Source: Nipponacmea schrenckii (lineage: Eukaryota; Mollusca; Gastropoda; Lottiidae). From it: a stretch of 64,000 nucleotides of DNA. How positions within the stretch are numbered: position 1 is the stretch's first letter; every line of letters begins with the position of its first letter. Positions 26,401 through 36,200 of this stretch are shown in pieces. A program made the position numbers and the translations under genes. The stretch spans positions 10,602,001 to 10,666,000 of the forward strand of contig CM060202.1 of NCBI GenBank assembly GCA_030562195.1. The letters are read 5' to 3'. The notes under the pieces were generated by a model, which was given only the letters and a program-made list of their open reading frames with translations, was not told the DNA's origin and made no database searches.

Positions 26401-27038
26401 GATATTTTATTGCAGGATGCAGTGGAGGAAAAATTGATTTTAGAATCTTTACCTGATAAACCAACCACTTTAGACATAATGGTTGTCACCAAAATATTGA
26501 GTGGTAAAGGAACCAAGAGTCTTGGTGATTTTGAAGTTCAGTATGTTTTCGACCCAAGAGCCAGAGATCTTGTTGATGAGTAAGTGAATTATATTTTATT
26601 CAAGTGGTTTAGTATTGATCTTCAGATGACATTTATTTTGAACAATAGAATGAATTTCTAGAATTCATCCAATAAAGAAAATACCACAAATATGAAAACT
26701 GTGGAAAATAAGTTGTCAAACCAATTCAAAGAATGGCAGGCAATGATGAGCAGAACTAATAACTTTAAATGGACAATTGAAATCAACCTCAACACAGCAT
26801 TTGATTTAAGGAATCTGTCAACAAACCTCAGCTTTTTTTTTATGACTTTCCATTTCCTAAAAACACCAACCTCTTTTCAATGATACCATCCATTGTTTTT
26901 ATTATGGTAATTTTTTTTCATAGATTTCGATTAGATTTACGACAAATAAGTAAAACAATTAAAGAAAGAAATGAAGATAGAAACCCACCATATATCTACC
27001 TGGATCCAGAAATAGTCCCAAACTCTATCAGTATCTGA
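17403..27038 (+). CDS. Arachidonate-type lipoxygenase, catalytic domain (14 exons seen; N-terminus not found)
   Basis: Non-haem iron dioxygenase that adds O2 to polyunsaturated fatty acids such as arachidonate. Exons: 17403-17447, 17886-18014, 18415-18512, 18958-19090, 19324-19419, 22878-22974, 23672-23789, 24145-24237, 24464-24524, 24744-24849, 25237-25328, 26015-26188, 26416-26579, 26924-27038. All joins keep frame with GT-AG sites. From the first ATG (17412) the product is 503 residues. Iron ligands are visible: His190 and His195 (HQSLTH), His382 and Asn386 (HASTN), and C-terminal Ile503 (NSISI). The Coffa position (TRG, residue 238) is Gly, which in known family members goes with R-stereospecificity. 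Animal enzymes are about 670 residues with an N-terminal PLAT domain; about 170 residues are missing here. The first exon has an acceptor (ttttag) and opens with ISK before the Met, so an upstream exon probably exists. Canonical AATAAA sites follow at 27794 and 28700. Substrate and carbon position cannot be read from sequence. Confidence 0.94.
17765..17855. mobile_element. 91-bp MITE in lipoxygenase intron 1
   Basis: Perfect 13-bp terminal inverted repeats TAACTGGACACAA / TTGTGTCCAGTTA. The internal sequence is related, in reverse orientation, to the element at 33236-33395 in nicastrin intron 5. Confidence 0.7.
18105..18190. repeat. Half copy of the foldback found at 38304
   Basis: Contains ATATAACACAAG and ACACACTTCTTTAA in the same order as the arm of the foldback in the nicastrin gene. 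It sits in lipoxygenase intron 2. Confidence 0.5.
19673..19989 (+). repeat. tRNA-derived SINE in lipoxygenase intron 5
   Basis: The tRNA-like head has an A-box-like TTGCTCAGTGAGG and a B-box-like GGTTTCAATCC. The body has GGGACAATAAACC, then GTGCAGAAGAGTAAGACG, and it ends in an ATTCATTTGATTTC tail. Same family as copies at 14226, 29418 and 58577. Confidence 0.85.
20726..20934. mobile_element. MITE with TGGGTGAGGTC ends
   Basis: Ends TGGGTGAGGTCTGATC and GATTTGACCTCACCCA are imperfect inverted repeats that continue into a shared AGTGTT region. An internal palindrome centres on the two copies of the GGATTACTCA / GAGTAATCC motif. Non-coding; lies in lipoxygenase intron 5. Confidence 0.6.
20943..21039. 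repeat. Foldback, 26-bp arms
   Basis: Arms 20943-20968 and 21014-21039 share GATATATGGATATACT in inverted orientation with one or two mismatches. Confidence 0.75.
22436..22640. repeat. Imperfect direct duplication in lipoxygenase intron 5
   Basis: ATTTCTTGTATATT...CATCA followed by CTGGAATTCCAA occurs twice, starting near 22436 and 22567. Confidence 0.55.
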
Positions 27039-29417
27039 GAAGTGTCGACCTACATCACAAGCCTTCAACGTACTGTTCATTGATTTCAGAATCTTGTTCA
27101 ATTTAATATGATCTCATATTTAAAGGCCAACATGACATCTTGCAAAGAAACTTTGCCATATATAACATTTGAATGTTAAGTACTTATGATATCTTGGTGA
27201 TATTTTAATCAGAGTTTAGTCCCTTTGTTTTCATTTACTATATTGATGACATCACTGATATTGACATTGTAGTGCTTAGGGCTTTTAGTGCTTATGAAAT
27301 AGACAGCAAAGACAATAGATTAGTTCCTCATTATTTGTTAGATACTATTAGTTCTGAAGAACATTGTCAATCAAATGTATCTTTAATAAGCTAACATTAT
27401 ATAGTGCCATATATTTAAGCCACAGCTCATTTATATCATTTTTCATTTGAATCTTTCTTAATAGATATCAAATGTTGCATCTGTGATATGGAGCATAAGT
27501 AAGAGAGAAGGGCATTTAAAGAAGCAGGAGACAATGTTTTGTAGTTACAGATGCTTTAATCGCAATCAAGAAATAGATCAAAGTAACTAAGTGTTTACGA
27601 AAACAAATAATTTTTATCAGATATTTTATTTATCACATCACTATTTGCTCATTGATGTGCTTCATATATTTCTATTTCCTATCATTTCTGTTTGGAAAAT
27701 GAAAATCTTATTGTATTTGTATAGATTTTCTAAACAATTAGACGATTTCATCTTAACACTGGTTGTTTGAAAAACAATGTATTATTCTTCGGGAATAAAA
27801 ATCTAAATTCTATTACATAAACTATTTGATTTAAGGTCGTGATACTGGCAAGAGAATTCTAAAATTTCTACAGGTTTGTTTTTGGTTTTGCATATGTTCA
27901 TAATTTTAAAATTGCTTTCAGAAGATCACATACAAAATGACTTGACTTACTTTGTAGAGTGGAATGTGCTATATACAGCAATTATTATTTATGTTATTTG
28001 ACTTTGTTTATGACCTTATTGATAACAGTGTTTATAACAGTTAAAAAAAAACTGTGTTCAACCACCATTCAACATGACTGATATACACTATTACTAAATA
28101 TATATATACTTTTTTTTTTAATTTGAATAATTTCTCTTGAAAAACATTATTTACACAAAATTATTTATTTTTGAATGTATTTTATTATAATTTGTTATTG
28201 TAGATTTTAAAATAAGAATATATAAGATTTATTTTGTTATGATGAAAAAAGTTTGCTTCTTTAAATTTTATAAGTCAAATATGTTTTGATGATTTATTAC
28301 TAAACTCTTTCTTTTAATTAATCAAACTAATACGGAGATGTTCAGAAGTTTGAGTTTCATTACAAATTTATTGGTTTGCTTAGTTGCTAAGAAACAAGCT
28401 TCAATTTAACTGACAGTGTGCATAATTATAGTTATGCCAACAAAACTTATTTGAATCATAATATTGTTCAATTTTTGTTCTTGCATTGACTTCACAATAA
28501 GCCTAATTGTGTTTGTTTTCTCATTGTGTCGTTAATCAGGTCTTAGTCTGATGACAGTCAGCTACTAACTTGTATTAAACAAAAGTCCCACCTTTTATAC
28601 TGCTTATTCAGTTGAAAATCAAAATTGTTTTAAATTTGTATATCTTGCTGTATCTAATATTTAATGTTTTATTTCATATTTTATATTGTTATGTTTTGTA
28701 ATAAAAATACTTAAAAATCTCAAAAACAAAATACAAGTTTACAAGGGCATATAGTTGTGTGATATTATTTTGAATAAAAAAATATTTGTCATAAAACACT
28801 ATTGAACAGAACCACATTTAACATTTTAAAGGAGAAAATGGAGATATTTCAAGATGATACGTACAGAACTGTGTCCCTATGATTTGTATAGTGCTAATTA
28901 TTTTACAGAAAAAGCTTCACTTATTTTCATTCATTTTGTATCACACAGCGCATATATATAAGTTTTCATCTGAAACTCTATGTTTAAATAAATTTTATTC
29001 TTATGCCATGTTATTGAATAAAAGCAATTTGGCTTAATAAAGTTGCACATTCAGCATCTAATCTATTTAAAAAGATCTTTATAAAGTACAAATTTCTATT
29101 TTGTAGTAGGGTATGATACAAGAAAGGATATTTTTTTATTTTGCAGTACTTAATTATTTTTTTTTTTTGTCTTTTGTTTATCTTCAAATATTTTGTTTTA
29201 TTTCTGTAGAAATGGCTTCTGTGATGATATTCATAATAAAAATTCCTCTATTGAAATAAAACTTTGTTCTTTATTCTTGGAGCTTTAGAGATTGGTGTCG
29301 TGCAGTGTAAAATAAAGTCATGCATTGCATTATTGTCTTAGGGGGCACCAATCTCTTTATAGCCCGAATTCTGGCCACTACCGTACATCTGATCAAGTTC
29401 CACTCTCACCTTTTTTA
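27039..29417 (+). other. Lipoxygenase 3' region
   Basis: No open frame. AATAAA occurs at 27794, 28700 and later, so the 3' UTR may be 0.8 to 1.7 kb; transcript data would decide. Confidence 0.5.
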
Positions 29418-29761
29418 GGGAGTCGCGGTGGCTCAGTGAGTTAAATGCTTGCTTGCTAACCTGAAAGTCCTGGGTTCAATCCAGGCAAAGGTTGAATGAA
29501 CTTTCTGATTTCTAGCCCGGTTAATCCTTGTCAGTGATGCATGTAAGAGGGGGCTGACATGGAAAAATCGTCTAGTAGTTCGGATAGGACAATAAACCGA
29601 GGCCATGTGTGCTACAGGCTGCTACAGGCTGTGCACATTAAAGGTAGAAATCACAAAGAGAGTAGGCTAATGCCACTGTCCTGGCAAAATTTCCCTGCAT
29701 AATGTTGCCTGTCTTCATTAACCCGTGAGGTGCAGAAGAGTAGGATGTAAAACAAAAAAAA
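29418..29761 (+). repeat. tRNA-derived SINE between lipoxygenase and nicastrin
   Basis: Nearly full-length. The head GGGAGTCGCGGTGGCTCAGT has an A-box-like element, GGGTTCAATCC is a good B box, the body has AGGACAATAAACCGAGGCC, and the end reads GTGCAGAAGAGTAGGATGTA followed by A-rich sequence. A local GCTACAGGCT duplication is present. Confidence 0.88.
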
Positions 29762-30260
29762 GATCTGTGTTCAAGTACCATTTTTCCAATGTAATAAACA
29801 TCTCACATTTATAACATAGATCACACCAATAATACTGTTAACAATTGGTTAAAACGGATTTTACTGTCATCCTTACAATCTGTTTCAGCATGTAAGCTAT
29901 GTAGTCTAGCCTAGTGTTCCAAGTTAGTTTTAGTCTCCTGTTTGAAAAAGTAAATAAAAGCACAATGTTCTACTCTGTTGTGCTTTGTAATTGTACTGTA
30001 TCATCAATTAGATCATTTATTACAATTACATAAACTGACAGATTAAGCTAGACTACACAGATGAACAAGACTTTGTCGGCTGATTGTTTTATACCACTAT
30101 ACTTTAAAGAAATTATTACAGCGAAAAAATAGTGGATTATGAAGATCTTACAGAACTATATGAAATAGTTCAAAAGCAAAATTATGTAAGCTAATGTAGT
30201 CTGAGTCTTCCTAAATCATATGAGTTACGTCCCTTCATCGGAAGTTTATTACTCATCAAT

Positions 30261-33200
30261 ATGGCCGAATTCATTTTCGGTCTTCAACAATTTTTCCTTT
30301 TATTTGCTTTATTAGTACTATTTTCCCATAAAAACGCTGTTGGTAGGTACAAATTTGCTATTGAACAACGTTTCTTTTATATGAGCCTTTCATTCCATCT
30401 ATTTACAGATTTTCTTTTGTTGAAAATTTATTTATAAGCGTCATCTACTTTCAATTTACATTAATTTCATTCCTGGTAGAGATAGAAACTAAACCCTGTA
30501 CTCTTTCTTTTAACTTATAACATTCATTTTACATTTCTGATTATTGAAATTGTATTTCAGATGCTGTGAGGACTAAAGAAAAAATTTATATTGATCTCCA
30601 AACCCAAAATGCTTGTTTCAGAGTTTTAAATGCGACTCACCAAGTTGGTTGTTCCTGTAAGTTTTTGTTTATTAGGCCTAATGATACATAGGCATAGTAG
30701 CATATTATTATTTATTATATAGTTATTTGTTATTGAGAAAGTGTTCCAAGTTATGTTAAGGGATATCATTTTGCCTAAACCAAGCTTACAATATTACTGA
30801 GATAGTCTTGCCTACCTGTAACTGAAAATTAGGCTGGGGTAAAACAGGGTAATTTCGCGCAGTTAAGTTTTAATTCAACATAGCGTGTACCACGTTACAT
30901 TTTAATACACTTTATCAATATTACATCCAAATCCATCATTTATGCAGTACCTACTTTTATGCATCAATGGCCGTGATTGGTTGATATTTTTAGGTTTCAT
31001 AGCAAATGAAAGGTAACAAATTGTTATGGGGGTATTTCGTCCAGAGAAGGGGTAACTTCGTCCACCAAATCGGGGTAAATTCGTCTAATGTGTCGATATT
31101 AAAGTTTTCTGTGTGATTTTTGCCAGGGGTAATTTCGTGCCCATAAAAAGCGTTGATTACTTAATATTTTTGATTGAAAATTTAATGAAAATTAGTAAAA
31201 AAAGATACTTCGTTTTATAATCTTTTAATCGAAACCAAATATTGTGACAAACATTTAGCTATCTTCACACAATAACGTAAAAGACTATAATGGTACTTAC
31301 CGATGTTCATCGAATATCCCTGGGAAAATCCGTAGATGACGTAAGTCAAGTCACCTATCAAAACACTTGTTTCATTCTACGACATACGAATCATGTGACG
31401 TATTCGGGAAATCCCTTTGGTGGAAGTAAATATTATGATAGAATAAGACGGAAATTTTATATCCCTTTTAATGCCTTAAATATGACGTAAACGGCTCCGA
31501 AAAAGAACGCACGAAATTCCCCCTTCACGCGAAATTGCCCTGTTTTACCCTACCTATGTCCCCCTACTAAATTTGAAATTAAGGGTTATATTATAGCAGA
31601 AAAGTTTATATTTAAGTTACTCTATTTCCCTGATTTATTGTTCAACAAGTTTATGTATCTTTATTACAGCGAAATCAGGAGGTAATGTAGGGACATTACA
31701 TTATTTAGAATCAGAAGAAGATTATGACTGGGTATTAAAATCTGGACCTCATACACCTTATGTTGTATTAATTACTTCTCTAGATTTTAGGAAGTAAGTG
31801 AAAATATTTGCATTGTTATAATTTCACAGATTTACCATGAACTTTTAGGATGTGGGATTTCTCAGTATGGTACATAAATGAAAAAATATCATTGATACAC
31901 GACATTGTCATTCTTATTCATATTTACGTTGCACAGATACAATGATGTTGATGTGAAACTTTCAAGAACAACTTAATTTAGTGTACTGAATCATTGCACC
32001 TCTCCTTATTCACTTTATAAGACAGTCATAGCTATATATTTATCCAGCCTTAGTAGGCCTATTCTTTCAAATCTATATTTTGTGAGTTTTATTGTAACAA
32101 AATATTGACAATTAATGAAAAAAAAAGAAAAAAATTTATATTAGTTAAAGTGACAATTGTGCTATGATTATTTAAAATAAAAGAAAATTATCACTTTTCA
32201 GAGATAATGTAGAAAGATTAGTAAATACTAAACGAGTCAATGGTATATTGGTATTGAATATGCTAAACAATCAAAGTATATCACCAATACCTACTGAAGG
32301 TTTCTCTGCTGATAAATCGTGTCCTAATGATAACTATGGTTAGTATTTGTGATAATTGAGAAATCACATAACAATTCTTACTTGAAAAGAACTGTTTCAG
32401 AAACACTGAGTGTAGGCCAAATATGAAGCCACATATGAGATGGAATTATACTTAAGACTCTGTCCACCACACACACACTTTTCAAACATCTCCGCAGCTT
32501 GATAACTTATTGATTCATTAATCTTTGACACATCAGCTCTCTCTGTGTTGTGCAATAAAAGTGATTGGTTGAATTGCTGATTTGAGAAAATTCAGGCAGG
32601 AATTTGTCAAGTACATGCGAACATGGTCAGTATAAACCTATGCACTGATGAAGGTTAGCAACTGTCAACTGAAAACAGGTGCAAGCTTTGCACCTGTGGA
32701 CAGTGTATCAGAGGTATAAATCTAGCTTTCAGCTATCACATTTACATGACAATAAGAGCTACATGTACCATCAATTCAAATAGAGACAAAAAATAAACTA
32801 TGTATGATTATCCATCAATTGAAATATTTTGGGAATCATTCAAAAAGGAGAAAATATGTGCAAATGCTTACATACATGTATCAATATGTTTAATCATTGT
32901 GTAAATTGTTTTATCAGGTATATACAGTAATTCCAGTGATTATGAACATTGTAAAAAAGTTAAATGGAATTCAGCTGGTGATGGGCTATATTTTAAAGAC
33001 TACCATGATTTTCCTATGTTTGCTATTTCTAATGTGACAGATTTCAATGTATTAGTAGATGAGGTGAGTTGATCAGTATACAGTACTGTAGTACACTGTA
33101 AACAGAATGTCATTTCATCTTGCAAAACTAAAATAACAGATTAAAAGTAGATTCTAAATTGTAGTTTAAACTTCATGCTGCTTGGAAATGTATTAGATAT

Positions 33201-36200
33201 AAAATCCTTATCCAGACGACTAGTTTATGAATTAGAAACTGGATACAAAATAATGGAACAGGGAAAATATATACTTCTGGTGTTCAGTTAACTGTTCTGT
33301 TATTTTGTTTCATTGCTTGATAAAGACGAGAATATCAATGTTGAAATATTGCAATTAATTTAATAAAATAATTGTTATCCATTAAATTGTGTCCAACAAT
33401 TACTAAGTGTTACTTAAGGAAGTGATTTGACTAGAGGTTTCAATTCATGTTGTATTTAGTGTACAATCTTATTTTTATTCATTAACTTGATGAAAGTATG
33501 TATGAATAGCCATATATCTTTAGCATATTTTATTTTACTTGAATAGCAAATCATCTGATATCTCTCTGACTTTCTGGCTTAAAGTTTACGCTTTAAACAT
33601 TTCTCAATCTCTTTCAGTGTTATAACAAATTTAATAAGCCCATTAATGGCACTGCTAGAAGTTTTCCTGTTTGTGCTGTGCAGTTAGATGACAGAATGGA
33701 TGCAGCTAAAGATACTATCACATGTATTCGCCGTTCTAATCACATGACCAATCTGAAACAGACACGTTATTGCGATGCTATGGGGGATAAGAATATTGTA
33801 GCAACAACTAAGATGGTTGATAAATCTGAACAGAGACCCAATAAATCAGTCATAGTTGTTTCTACAAGAGTAAGTTTTCAATTTGTTTTACTTTGAATGT
33901 AATGTATGGTACAGTATATAATTTAATTCATTGGCTTCCGACTGTTGTGATATGAAATATGAAGAATCTCATATGGGCAGATTGATCGGAAAATCTTGTC
34001 CCATTTTTAGCTTAACGATTAGTGGTCATATTTATGGTTTAATTATACATGTTAATGATTTTTCGATGAGTTTATGGAGGGCTCAATAATTTTCAATCAC
34101 CAAGGAAATAGTTAACTTTAAAATGCATGAAAATATACTTCTCTAAATTGTATCCACTAGGAACATCAGTCTGTTTGCATGTTTCTGTATGGTTTTTGTA
34201 CCTTTGAAAATTATGTTTCCTGATTTCAGATGGATTCATTCTCAATGTTTGAATATGAATACCAGAATTCTGATACTACTGTCACTGGTATTGTAGCATT
34301 ATTATCAGCTGCTAAAGCTTTAAGACCAGTTAGACAAATATTACAGAATGCTTCTAAAGATCTTATGTTTACCTTCTTTCAAGGGGTAAGTCTCTCTATA
34401 ATACACAAATTATTAATCAGAAAATATTTTAGATTTATCTTATCTTCTGCACCTAATAGAATTATCCAACTCCTATTTTTCAACATTTCAAATCATGCTC
34501 TTGTGATCTGAAAGCATATCTTTCAAATTATTTTCTGGATATTTATTCTTCCTTCCTTCAGAATGTTAAATATGATTTGGCGTACTTATTTCAAATAGTT
34601 GAATAAGGAAACTGTGAAGATGAATAATACAATTATTATTACTTTGAAATGTTTCCCTCAAATTGGTGTAAAAGATCCTCACTTGTGCTGTTTGTATTCC
34701 AGGAAGCGTTTGATTATATTGGTTCAAGTAGAATGGTATATGAAATGGAGAAGAACAGTTTTCCTTATGAAATTAAAGATGATGTAAAATCCAGCCAGAT
34801 TGTTAAACTACAGTCTATATCACATTTAATAGAATTAGCTCAGTTAGGTCATCGTGATGAGGGCAAGCTGTGGATCCATACAGATCCTATATCCAGAGGT
34901 AGTGGTTCAGCTAGTGAGGTAAGGGACTATTCACACTACTGTTCACCCTCTGAAGAGTTTTCTAATCTGTTCTGTCTTTTGTCTCTAGTTGTAAAGATCT
35001 GGTTGCTGTCTTGATCTGGTTGCAGTGTCGACCTGTTATATTTGCAATTCAAGTCTTCTTATTTTTTACAGATAGAGAAAATGATAAACTATATGAAAGA
35101 TATTGGAACAGATCAGAATGTTAGTTTAGATGATGTAGGACCAAATCAACCTCTACCACCAGCTTCTGTTCAGAGATTCCTGAAAAAAGCCAACATACCT
35201 GCTATAGTTCTTACTGACCATAAACAAAATTACACCAACAAGTAAGATTTCATTTTCACAGAAGCCTATGCAAATGTTTCAAAGAAAAAATGAGACTTGT
35301 TTGGTGATTGATCAGTTTGACTTCATGTCCTACATCTTGTGGATTTGGCAGAAATTGATCCTAAACCAATATTTAAAAGAGTTTCTTACATAAATGTAGG
35401 AATTTCTGTTGCATAAAGACATAAATACTGTATAACAAAAGTGACTTTGATTGATGTTTTGTTTTCAGATTTTATAATAGTAGATTAGATTTACCAGACT
35501 TTATTAATGCTAGTTATCCAGATGGTTTAAATGAAACCGAGAAATATGATTATATAACAGAGCAAGCTAGATCATTAACTCATGTATCAACAATGTTAGC
35601 TCAGTTTCTGTTCAAATTAACCACTGGTGAAAATATTACTCCAAACATTTCCCAACAAATACAAGCTGATGAATTAGAGGTAGGTTTGTCCTTATGCGGC
35701 GCTTCTCCCCTTCCAGAAAACCTGTCACTTTGAAATTGAGCCCCGCCTATTCTTTGATAATTGGGTATTTTTTTCCACACTGTGACTGTTGGTTGATGAA
35801 TAATCATTGAAAAATTTAAGAATTTCATTCTGCAAACTATATAATCTTTTGAGGAAAAACAATTCAAATATTCTAGCTCCACCATAGGCTACTAGTTTCT
35901 GTGAAGCAGAACACCCAATGTCATTCTGTGCCTGGTTAGTCAACTTACCTTTCTTCGTATTGAAGCCATTTAAGCAACATATTTGGAAGAAAATATTAAA
36001 AAGTAACAGTTCTATATTTTATTATTTCAGACTGCCCATCTATTATACTGTTTTCTAGAGAATCCTGTCTGTGAACTATTTAAACAGAGTGTTTCACCTG
36101 AAGATGCTGATGACTTGAGTAACTATATTTTAATTGTTTGATTTAATTAAAGCAAACAAAAATAGACTTAAGTAAAATTGGCATGAAATACATGTAGCAT

